Below, piece by piece: positions 1 through 5,872 of a stretch of 5,872 bases of DNA (position 1 is its first letter; each line of letters opens with the position of its first letter). The stretch spans positions 1 through 5,872 of the forward strand of contig CAJWGZ010000065.1 of assembly GCA_913041075.1 (NCBI GenBank), read 5' to 3'. The notes under the pieces were generated by a model. The model did no database searches, was not told the origin of the DNA, and saw only the letters and a list, made by a program, of their open reading frames with translations. The translations under genes and the position numbers were made by a program. Source of the DNA: an uncultured Fidelibacterota bacterium. Lineage in GTDB: Bacteria; Fidelibacterota; Marinisomatia; Marinisomatales; TCS55.

Positions 1-611
1 CTCCCTCCGCCTGAAGGTGTGCCAATGGATCCCATGGCACAGCCATAAGCGATTGAAAAAAGTAGCAGCGTAGATAAAGGTGTCGCCTTGTTCGTTTCCA
101 GTCCTGCATTGCGAATAAGGGAAAGAGCTACAGGGAGCATCATTGCTGCCACTGTATGTTCTCCGATAAAGGATGAAAGAAATGCTGATACAGCTACAAA
201 TCCAAGCACAATTCTCCACGTTTTATTGCCAGTTATATTGATTATACCAAGAGCCAATCTTTTATCTAATCCCTGGTGCACAATAGACACTGCAAGCATC
301 AGTGAACCCATGATAAAAAATACAGCATCATTCATAAAGGACGAAGCCACTCCATCGGCGGTATCCACTCCAAGGATCACCTCCATAATCAAGATCAGGA
401 TGGCTACAGCGGGAAGTGGAATTGATTCACTAATAATCAAGATTAACACTGTTAAAACAATGATCAGCGTCCGGTGCCCTTCCGGCAGCAATCCTTCAGG
501 TGATGGTAAATAAAATAAAATAATGCTCAGGATAAAGGAAATAACGAGCCACTTTTTTCGAGTAACCCAATAAAGTACTTCAGTAATTACCTTATTGGAA
601 AGAAGAGGCAT
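1..611 (-). CDS. DASS/SLC13-family anion transporter, N-terminal part (runs off the left edge)
   Basis: This is a predicted inner-membrane carrier for anions such as dicarboxylates or sulfate. Only the first 203 codons are in the window. Hydrophobic segments lie near residues 21-36, 48-62, 66-80, 95-112, 133-148 and 183-195. Family-like stretches are FFIMGSLMLAVSIV followed by a GLDKRLA turn (98-120), SSFIGEHTVAAMMLP (146-160) and IAYGCAMGSIGTPSGGG (187-203). These occupy the places where classical DASS proteins carry the SNT sodium-site motif and a GTPPN-like motif. Both motifs are altered here (GEH and GTPSGGG), so this is probably a divergent subfamily, and substrate and coupling ion cannot be read. 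The ATG lies 3 bp after the stop of the molybdoenzyme gene. An AAGGA directly abuts the ATG, too close for a normal ribosome binding site, so coupled translation is likely. Family call is fairly firm; substrate is unknown. Confidence 0.8.
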   Translation of the reverse strand, partial: MPLLSNKVITEVLYWVTRKKWLVISFILSIILFYLPSPEGLLPEGHRTLIIVLTVLILIISESIPLPAVAILILIMEVILGVDTADGVASSFMNDAVFFIMGSLMLAVSIVHQGLDKRLALGIINITGNKTWRIVLGFVAVSAFLSSFIGEHTVAAMMLPVALSLIRNAGLETNKATPLSTLLLFSIAYGCAMGSIGTPSGGG

Positions 612-614
612 TCC

Positions 615-3449
615 TTACAGATAATAATTTTCTATTTGCGGGTGTAAGGGTCGAGCCATCCAAAGTGGTCGACGCAAGCCGTTGGGGTGTGTTTCCCGTG
701 CCTTGGCCCATTCATTCCATTTTTTGAAATGCTCGAAAGACTTATTGGTGTCCACAAAAATGTCTCCGTATTTCTCTCCCCGTTCCGGCTTGGAAATGCT
801 CACTTTCTGATGCCAGCAATGGGCACCTGAAATGGGATCCGGGTTGGTCGCATGGGTAATATTTTGATGGACACCACCGTCCCGCCACCAAACGCGGTTT
901 GTATCAGGGTCGTCTGTTTTCCATGGTTCCACACCACTAACTGTTTCCATCTTCCACTTACCTTCACCCAGATTTTTGATGTTGACTGTATTTGTCATAA
1001 AGCGGTTGCCTTCGTCATTTTGACGGCGCCAGCGACCGATATGGTGCGAGCAGGCCACAACCCCCGGCTTAATGGCCTCCGTCACCCAAACTTTGTCTAC
1101 GAACCAACCGATCGCGGTTGTGATTTTAAGTAAATCACCATTATTTACACCAAGTCGTTCCGCATCTTTGGTATGAATCCAGATGGGATTCCGATGAGCA
1201 ATTTCCGTGAGCCATTTTGCATTAGCAGAACGAGAATGGATGTGGGTAGGTAGGCGAAAATTGGGCAACAGCACAAATTCATTTTTACTGCGATCCATTT
1301 CGTCCAAATGAACATGGCTTTTTATTCTATATCCAGGTGTGGCATGTTCCGGATAACCAAAATCCACCATGGTTTGTGAATATATCTCTTGTCGTTTGGA
1401 TGGGGTTGGGAATCCGCTATAATGTTTTCCGCCCACCTTCACACCAACCACTTTGCCATCTTTCTCGATCTGTCCATTTGGTCTCACAATTCCATTGGGA
1501 TTATTTAACTCTTTTTCATTGTTCCGGTACACTTCATCATCCACGAGAAAAGCGCCATACTTCCGCATGTATTCCAGCGGTGTAAGCCCTTCCTTTCCTG
1601 CCGCTGCGGGAAGGCCATTTGTATTTTCAAAAATGTACTGGTAATATTCATCAATGTTGATTTTTTCGCCATGGCGATAAGGACTTATAAAATGTTTACG
1701 AATTCCCAGATCTCCATCTTTATCAATCCGCCAGGAAAGCTCAATCCAAAATTCATCTTCTTCCCATACTTCACCAGGGTTTACTTCATAGGTGAATTCC
1801 ACTTCCTGCCCATCGCGACGGGCTTTCTCCCGCAGGACCGGCTGGCGAAAGGCAATCCATACTCCCGCCTGGGTCTCGTATGAATTAATGTCATGACGCT
1901 CTGAAGCGTGTCCCATAGGAAGGACATAATCCGCAAAGAATGCGGTCTCATTCCAGGTCGGCGTTAGTGCAACATGGCAGCCGATTTTTTCTTCATCCGA
2001 CAGCATTTCGATCCAGGTGAAGCCATCCGGATACGTCCACACCGGGTTGAACACACGTGTGAAATACATATCCAAGGATCCGCGGTTATCCTTCAGCAGG
2101 TGGGGAAGAATTTCGCTCATTTCATAATGAGACAATGTGTATTCCTTTGGCCAGTTCAATTCATTCCATGCATCCGGGTCGGGGGGTGAATCAAAAAAGG
2201 TGGGATGAAACTTATTCCAGGCACTTGGTGAAGTTCCCCCTTCCGTGCCCACAGAACCGGTGAGAACATTGAGTAAATGCAGTGTCCGGGCCACCTGCCA
2301 TCCGCCGAGATTTCCAATGGAAGCCCCGCGCCAGACATGGCTGGACAGTTTACTCCCAGCCTTTCCAACTAATCGTGCAACACGAACAATTTGTTCAGGA
2401 TCGATTTGGGCTTCTTGCGCCGCAAATTCGGGTGTGTACTCCGCCCACTCTTCACTCAAACGTTTGATGAATTGGTCAAACTCCACTGGATCTTCCGGAT
2501 GAAGATTCTTGAGATACTCGTCCCAGTTCACCCAATTTTCAATATAATATCGGTCGTATAACCCATCATCTAAAATAATCTTAGCTATGGCCAGGAATAC
2601 GGCTGTTTCACTTCCGGGATAGGTGGGCATCCATTCATCTGCCATGGATGCAGTATTAGATAGGCGCGGATCCACAACGATCAGCTTGGCACCTTTCATC
2701 ATCCCTTCCATAATCCGTTGGGCATGGGGATTAAAGTAATGTCCTGTTTCCAAATGAGAAGACGCCAGCAAAATCACTTCCGCATTGGTGTGGTCCGGGC
2801 TGGGACGATCATACTTATGCCAAAGGGCATAACCAGTCCGGGCACCAGCAGAGCAAATATTGGTATGAGAATTGTGACCATCCACACCCCATGCTTTCAG
2901 CACACGTTCTGCATAGCCTTCATGTCCAGGTCGACCCACATGATATACTACACCATCTTTACGTTTGCGAATGGATGCAGCAATTTTTTCGGAAATCTCA
3001 TCCAATACCTGGTCCCAAGTAATTCGATCCCATTGGCCCGATCCCCGTTTTCCTTTTCGTTTTAACGGATAAAGAATCCGTTCCGTATCATTGATCTGGT
3101 TGATCGTTGCCGGACCCTTGGCACAATTTCGTCCGCGGCTACCCGGATGATGGGGATTTCCTTCGAACTTCCGGACCTCATTAGAATCTTTATCAATATA
3201 GGCCAGCAAACCGCAGGCCGATTCACAATTGAAGCAAGTGGTTGGGACGATTGAATAATGGCGTTCCTTTTTTTCCGGCCAGGCCAGTGAATCCAATTCC
3301 ATAAAATTGTTCCATTCGCTTGGGTCTGGGTATTTGTACAATTTCCTTGGTCCTTCCATGATAAATTCTTCGGACCAATCCAGTCGATCTGATATTTTGG
3401 GTATAAGCCTTAATGATTCTGAAAATGTTTCAATCCAACTACGTTTCAT
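615..3449 (-). CDS. Molybdopterin oxidoreductase catalytic subunit, Psr/Phs/Soe-like (candidate cytoplasmic sulfite dehydrogenase or sulfur-compound reductase)
   Basis: This 944-residue protein is a catalytic subunit of the DMSO-reductase superfamily. An N-terminal [4Fe-4S] motif uses C72, C75, C79 and C109, with the usual Lys two residues after the last Cys (CAKG). The bis-MGD core follows, with C199 in TNICSAGAR at the expected Mo-ligand position. A Cys ligand argues against DmsA (Ser) and NarG (Asp) and fits Psr, Phs and Soe-type enzymes. VVDPRLSNTA (258-267) and LLNVLTGSVGTEGG (392-405) are typical cofactor-binding segments. The C-terminal dinucleotide-binding domain spans about 725-885 and includes RSANAKWL and ACSHHIGRWR. 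The N-terminus (MKRSWIETFSES) has no twin-arginine or other signal, so the enzyme should stay in the cytoplasm, unlike PsrA and PhsA and like SoeA. The gene starts 4 bp after the stop of the electron-transfer subunit and has no clear Shine-Dalgarno. The superfamily is certain. The substrate is inferred: sulfite oxidation is favoured by context, and polysulfide, thiosulfate or tetrathionate reduction remain possible. Confidence 0.93.
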   Translation of the reverse strand: MKRSWIETFSESLRLIPKISDRLDWSEEFIMEGPRKLYKYPDPSEWNNFMELDSLAWPEKKERHYSIVPTTCFNCESACGLLAYIDKDSNEVRKFEGNPHHPGSRGRNCAKGPATINQINDTERILYPLKRKGKRGSGQWDRITWDQVLDEISEKIAASIRKRKDGVVYHVGRPGHEGYAERVLKAWGVDGHNSHTNICSAGARTGYALWHKYDRPSPDHTNAEVILLASSHLETGHYFNPHAQRIMEGMMKGAKLIVVDPRLSNTASMADEWMPTYPGSETAVFLAIAKIILDDGLYDRYYIENWVNWDEYLKNLHPEDPVEFDQFIKRLSEEWAEYTPEFAAQEAQIDPEQIVRVARLVGKAGSKLSSHVWRGASIGNLGGWQVARTLHLLNVLTGSVGTEGGTSPSAWNKFHPTFFDSPPDPDAWNELNWPKEYTLSHYEMSEILPHLLKDNRGSLDMYFTRVFNPVWTYPDGFTWIEMLSDEEKIGCHVALTPTWNETAFFADYVLPMGHASERHDINSYETQAGVWIAFRQPVLREKARRDGQEVEFTYEVNPGEVWEEDEFWIELSWRIDKDGDLGIRKHFISPYRHGEKINIDEYYQYIFENTNGLPAAAGKEGLTPLEYMRKYGAFLVDDEVYRNNEKELNNPNGIVRPNGQIEKDGKVVGVKVGGKHYSGFPTPSKRQEIYSQTMVDFGYPEHATPGYRIKSHVHLDEMDRSKNEFVLLPNFRLPTHIHSRSANAKWLTEIAHRNPIWIHTKDAERLGVNNGDLLKITTAIGWFVDKVWVTEAIKPGVVACSHHIGRWRRQNDEGNRFMTNTVNIKNLGEGKWKMETVSGVEPWKTDDPDTNRVWWRDGGVHQNITHATNPDPISGAHCWHQKVSISKPERGEKYGDIFVDTNKSFEHFKKWNEWAKARETHPNGLRRPLWMARPLHPQIENYYL

Positions 3450-3453
3450 TGTT

Positions 3454-5064
3454 CTAACTCAATGGTATCATTTGCGGCACGCGTATTCGTACAAATTCTG
3501 TTAAAATTATGCCCACCAGCGCCATTCCCCCGGCAATAAGAGTTATGGTATCAGCATACGTATTTATCATTACGATTGGAGCAATGTTTCCAAAAACAAT
3601 CCCAGCCCAGAAATATTTTGAATAGTATCCTTTAGTCATAAGATGAATTGCTTTCTTGGTGTCGGGTGTATCATGGGGCTTCAAAATTTCTTTTGCCATA
3701 ATGCACATATTTAGAATAATTCCCCAAAGAAGAACATTCGCCATCCATACAGATGTTTCTGGCATAATCACCATCATGGAAACAGAGCCAGCCATAACCG
3801 CATGAACCAGCATGTGAACTGCAGAGAGTCCAGTTGATTGCCATAAGTCTCGACCCCTTGCCTGGCCAAACAGGAATGCTGTGTAGACCGCACCCAATAT
3901 AGCCAGTATAGCACCAGGAATCATCAACCAGGATAATCCCCATCCAAAATAAGAATCAAATAGTTTAATTGTAATCAACCCGCCAAACCCCATAATGATA
4001 TAGGCGCCGCGGACCAGCCACGATTTCCATTGGGGACGTAATAATACATAAAGGAATCGGTCCGGTCTATCTAAATCTTTGACTAACAATGCGCCAGTGA
4101 TACCCATAAATACCAGCGATGTGAGCAGACCATTCATTTCCGATGCTGCATTAATCCCGCCGTTCAGCCAGATCCATACAGCCATCATGAGAAAGGTCCC
4201 CGTGGCAATGGCTTTGGTCCAGACATAGGCTGTAACTTCCCAACCCCAGAGCACACCTTTGCTTGGAGCGTCATACACACGGCGAGCTTCCTGCGTGTCT
4301 ATATCCTGTTTAATTTCTTGCGCTACATTATCAATGGCTCGCTGATCAATGGGTTTCCCAGTCCGGGCTGAAGTTTCCATCGCTAACTGAATAAGTAGGT
4401 TTTCTGAGTCTGAATCAGCGACACGTTGCTCAGCATATTTTGCGAAATGCCCCACACCCGATGATTGTTCTGACCATAAATATTTTTCTTCCTGGCTTGT
4501 AGCGTTTGGATCCAGCATTTCTGCAGAACCTTTTACATAATACAAATTGGGGGCGGTTAACTTTTCCGGTTTCCGAGTCATGGTCTCTTCATTTGCCACC
4601 AATTGGGAAATCTTGGACTCCTGATCATCAAGATCACCGGATATAATGGCTTCAACAGGGCAGACAATTACGCAGGCCGGTTCATAACCACCGTCAAGAC
4701 GATGAGCACAGTAATTACACTTTGCTGCCGTATGAGTATCAGGATCAATATAAAGGGCATCATAGGGACAAGCCTGCATACAGGATTTACACCCAATGCA
4801 ACGGTCATTATCAAAATCCACGATGCCATCTGCGCGGGTGTAAAGAGCAGTGGTGGGGCAAATTTCCACACAGGGCGCATCGGCACAATGATTGCAACGA
4901 TGAACAGAAAATTCCCGAGTATTATTGGGAAATTTACCTTTTTCAATAGATTTCACATGGGTACGATTCACACCGATTGGGATATCGTGTTCGCTTTTAC
5001 AGGCTACAGTACAAGCATGGCAGCCGATGCACAATCGATTATCTATAACAAACCCGTAATTCAT
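3454..5064 (-). CDS. Fused four-cluster ferredoxin subunit and NrfD/PsrC-type membrane anchor
   Basis: This 536-residue protein combines the electron-transfer and quinone-reactive subunits of a molybdoenzyme complex. Residues 1-140 form a PsrB/DmsB/NrfC-type domain with sixteen Cys in four groups: 12/15/18/22, 57/60/65/69, 89/92/95/99 and 116/119/131/135. All four groups are complete, so four [4Fe-4S] clusters are expected. A Cys-free linker of about 135 residues leads to a membrane domain with about eight helices, near 276-300, 312-328, 350-368, 378-400, 411-434, 438-457, 484-501 and 505-525. KDLDRPDRF followed by LRPQWKSW (329-349) matches the conserved loop of the NrfD family. There is no signal peptide before the cluster domain, so that domain should lie in the cytoplasm. 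It would carry electrons between the catalytic subunit and membrane quinone. The gene is first in its operon, giving the order B-C then A. The start ATG has no strong Shine-Dalgarno, only GGAT about 10 bases upstream. Domain assignment is secure; the direction of electron flow is not. Confidence 0.95.
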   Translation of the reverse strand: MNYGFVIDNRLCIGCHACTVACKSEHDIPIGVNRTHVKSIEKGKFPNNTREFSVHRCNHCADAPCVEICPTTALYTRADGIVDFDNDRCIGCKSCMQACPYDALYIDPDTHTAAKCNYCAHRLDGGYEPACVIVCPVEAIISGDLDDQESKISQLVANEETMTRKPEKLTAPNLYYVKGSAEMLDPNATSQEEKYLWSEQSSGVGHFAKYAEQRVADSDSENLLIQLAMETSARTGKPIDQRAIDNVAQEIKQDIDTQEARRVYDAPSKGVLWGWEVTAYVWTKAIATGTFLMMAVWIWLNGGINAASEMNGLLTSLVFMGITGALLVKDLDRPDRFLYVLLRPQWKSWLVRGAYIIMGFGGLITIKLFDSYFGWGLSWLMIPGAILAILGAVYTAFLFGQARGRDLWQSTGLSAVHMLVHAVMAGSVSMMVIMPETSVWMANVLLWGIILNMCIMAKEILKPHDTPDTKKAIHLMTKGYYSKYFWAGIVFGNIAPIVMINTYADTITLIAGGMALVGIILTEFVRIRVPQMIPLS

Positions 5065-5115
5065 GTAATTTTATCCGAAGGTCTATGGAAAAGTAACAAA
5101 TCAAACTGTAAATTT

Positions 5116-5144
5116 TTCACTTTTCTATTATCAAAAATTATATT
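5116..5144 (+). promoter_or_regulatory. Candidate sigma70-type promoter of the cysteine dioxygenase gene
   Basis: TTCACT (5116-5121, four of six matches to TTGACA), a 17-bp spacer and TATATT (5139-5144, five of six matches to TATAAT) point rightward toward the dioxygenase gene. The expected start is near 5151, giving a leader of about 85 nt. Its -10 overlaps the -10 of the opposing operon promoter by four bases, so the two could not be occupied by polymerase at once. It is weaker than the opposing promoter, and A/T-richness makes chance matches likely. Confidence 0.35.
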
Positions 5145-5165
5145 TCAGTAGATTTTAACGATCAA
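5137..5165 (-). promoter_or_regulatory. Candidate sigma70-type promoter of the oxidoreductase operon
   Basis: Read on the minus strand, TTGATC (5165-5160, four of six matches to TTGACA) is followed by a 17-bp spacer and a perfect TATAAT (5142-5137). The expected transcript start is near 5130, giving a leader of about 65 nt before the ATG at 5064. The spacing and the perfect -10 make it the best candidate for driving the three-gene cluster. The surrounding DNA is very A/T-rich, which raises the chance of a false match, and a host with a different primary sigma consensus would change the reading. Confidence 0.5.
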
Positions 5166-5235
5166 ACTGAATACTTTTTAAATATGAATAAATGAAAAGA
5201 TCCGACATTAAGAGTAACCAAAAAATAAAAAAATA

Positions 5236-5754
5236 GTGGAATCATTGATAAAAAATATGAGAATGTTTGCAGAACAGAATTTCCCAGTAGCGGAAGTTTC
5301 TTCTTACCTAATTGATTTAGACATTCCCCAAGAAAAGTTGGAAAAATTTTGTCATTTTAATGATGGATTCTATACGCGAAACCTTGTGCATAAAGAACGG
5401 GACTTTGAAATATTAGTTGTTTGCTGGCCTGCCGGGAAAACGGCCCCTATTCATGGTCACGAAGGTGAAAAATGTTGGGCTAGAGTTGAAAGTGGTACGC
5501 TTCAAATTTGTAATTACGAACAAAAGTCTTTAAATCCACTCTTACTTAAAAGGGTAGATAAAGTAATGGGCGGTCCTAACTATTTGGATGGACCAGCTGA
5601 TATTCACTCTGTAGAAAATATTTCCAGTGACTCTGCAATTAGCCTACATATCTATGCCAGACCTTTTGACAGCTGTGATGTTTACAATTTAAAAGATAAC
5701 AAAATAGATCGTTTAAAAATGCAGTATTACAGCAAGTTTGGATATCTGTGTTGA
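5236..5754 (+). CDS. cdoA: Cysteine dioxygenase, Arg-type (thiol dioxygenase of the cupin fold)
   Basis: The enzyme is a soluble cytosolic non-heme iron protein expected to oxidise L-cysteine with O2 to cysteine sulfinate. The 172-residue protein carries the family signatures at near-mammalian spacing. YTRNLV (46-51) contains R48, equal to Arg60 that binds the cysteine carboxylate. H73 and H75 in HGHEGEKC are iron ligands, and C80 sits where mammalian Cys93 forms the Cys-Tyr crosslink. H124 (IHSVENIS) is the third ligand. S136, H138 and Y140 (SLHIY) match the Ser-His-Tyr triad, followed by PFDSC. After Y140 the mammalian Ser-Pro is replaced by A141-R142. The start is unsettled: GTG at 5236 gives 172 residues, while ATG at 5257 or 5263 removes 7 or 9. 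None has a good ribosome binding site, and 5257 is preceded by ATAAAAAAT. The gene is divergent from the oxidoreductase operon across 171 bp and looks more A/T-rich than it. Family is secure; cysteine as substrate is likely, with 3-mercaptopropionate the alternative. Confidence 0.93.
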   Translation: MESLIKNMRMFAEQNFPVAEVSSYLIDLDIPQEKLEKFCHFNDGFYTRNLVHKERDFEILVVCWPAGKTAPIHGHEGEKCWARVESGTLQICNYEQKSLNPLLLKRVDKVMGGPNYLDGPADIHSVENISSDSAISLHIYARPFDSCDVYNLKDNKIDRLKMQYYSKFGYLC

Positions 5755-5771
5755 GGCGTGCAGCAATGAAA

Positions 5772-5832
5772 GGTAACCTGACAAATTTATCAGGATTAAC
5801 CAGATAATTAAAATCCTTCATCCTGGTTTTTT
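5772..5832 (+). terminator. Hairpin region and candidate terminator between convergent genes
   Basis: CCTGA (5777-5781) pairs with TCAGG (5790-5794) across an 8-nt loop. The stem can be extended imperfectly by GGT (5772-5774) with ACC (5799-5801). A second stem, AACCAG (5798-5803) with CTGGTT (5823-5828), has a 19-nt loop and runs straight into TTTT (5829-5832) on the plus strand. That gives a plausible rho-independent terminator for the dioxygenase gene, though with a short stem and long loop. An alternative pairing of AGGATT (5792-5797) with AATCCT (5812-5817) competes with it. On the minus strand no T-run follows, so it is less likely to end the rpiB transcript. Confidence 0.4.
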
Positions 5833-5833
5833 A

Positions 5834-5872
5834 CTAAAGATCTAACTTTTCAATTCGCCGCTGGTGGCGGCC
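5834..5872 (-). CDS. rpiB: C-terminal tail of probable ribose-5-phosphate isomerase B (runs off the right edge)
   Basis: Read on the minus strand from the window edge, the frame gives GRHQRRIEKLDL and then a TAG stop at 5836-5834. Many RpiB/LacAB-family proteins end in an (EG)GRH-x-RR-(V/I)-x-K-(I/L) tail, which this matches closely. If right, the gene encodes the enzyme that interconverts ribose 5-phosphate and ribulose 5-phosphate. Only 12 residues are visible, so the call rests on a short recognised motif. The gene is convergent with the dioxygenase, 79 bp away, and has no evident tie to it. Confidence 0.55.
   Translation of the reverse strand, partial: GRHQRRIEKLDL

Larger units (their letters stand above)
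5100..5169. repeat. 9-bp direct repeat ATCAAACTG flanking the divergent promoters
   Basis: ATCAAACTG occurs at 5100-5108 and again at 5161-5169, with starts 61 bp apart, close to six helical turns. Both copies are followed by A/T-rich DNA with a T-run (AAATTTTT and ACTTTTT). The right copy overlaps the -35 of the operon promoter, and the left copy lies just upstream of the -35 of the dioxygenase promoter. Paired sites around divergent promoters are a common layout for a shared regulator, but no regulator gene lies in the window and a 9-bp match in A/T-rich DNA can be chance. An operator role is inference. Confidence 0.35.

Noticed and set aside
88..513. 141-codon plus-strand open frame
   Set aside because: It is antisense to the DASS-like transporter, whose hydrophobic helices and family motifs read clearly on the minus strand.
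2718..3065. 115-codon plus-strand open frame, and smaller frames elsewhere inside 852-3504
   Set aside because: They are shadows of the molybdoenzyme gene with no recognisable motifs or start signals of their own.
4603..5151. 182-codon plus-strand open frame
   Set aside because: It is antisense to the four-cluster ferredoxin domain, whose sixteen ordered Cys are unmistakable, and it runs through the candidate promoter region.
5152..5169. Possible FNR/CRP-like site around TTTGATCGTTAAAATC on the minus strand
   Set aside because: Only one half (TTGAT) fits the FNR consensus; the other half matches poorly, so it is not supported.
5639..5821. 60-codon minus-strand frame beginning just past the rpiB stop
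   Set aside because: It overlaps the conserved C-terminus of the dioxygenase in antisense, crosses the hairpin region and shows no family resemblance.
5857..5871. GCCGC-TGGTG-GCGGC inverted repeat at the right edge
   Set aside because: It lies inside the probable rpiB coding tail and is explained by its Gly-Arg-His-Gln-Arg-Arg codons; no T-run follows.
1..5872. tRNA, rRNA, CRISPR array, insertion sequence or attachment site
   Set aside because: None was seen: no cloverleaf-like segment, no regularly spaced repeats, no transposase motifs and no long terminal inverted repeats.

Overview
The window carries a three-gene minus-strand cluster for a membrane-bound molybdopterin oxidoreductase, a divergently transcribed cysteine dioxygenase gene on the plus strand, and the last codons of a probable ribose-5-phosphate isomerase B gene at the right edge. 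It is bacterial. The genes are tightly packed, the start codons lack good Shine-Dalgarno sequences, and the intergenic DNA is very A/T-rich. This would suit Bacteroidota-like or Marinimicrobia-like marine lineages, but the sequence alone does not fix the phylum.

Layout, read in the direction of the minus-strand cluster. A 536-residue protein (5064 to 3454) fuses a four-cluster ferredoxin subunit (PsrB/DmsB type) to an eight-helix NrfD/PsrC-type quinone-reactive membrane anchor. After a 4-bp gap comes a 944-residue molybdopterin catalytic subunit (3449 to 615) with one [4Fe-4S] motif, a candidate Cys ligand to Mo and no twin-arginine signal. After a 3-bp gap comes the N-terminal 203 residues of a DASS/SLC13-like transporter (611 to beyond base 1). 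The 171-bp divergent region (5065-5235) holds two candidate sigma70-type promoters with overlapping -10 boxes, flanked by a 9-bp direct repeat. The cysteine dioxygenase runs 5236-5754. A 79-bp gap with hairpins (5755-5833) separates it from the convergent rpiB tail (5834-5872).

How the genes may work together (inference). Cysteine dioxygenase makes cysteine sulfinate, which aminotransferases normally convert to a product that releases sulfite in the cytosol. A molybdoenzyme complex without export signals should face the cytoplasm, like the sulfite dehydrogenase SoeABC, and could oxidise that sulfite to sulfate while passing electrons to the quinone pool through the NrfD anchor. The DASS-like carrier could move the anionic product or a related substrate. 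The main alternative is a polysulfide, thiosulfate or other sulfur-compound reductase that happens to lie beside the dioxygenase gene.
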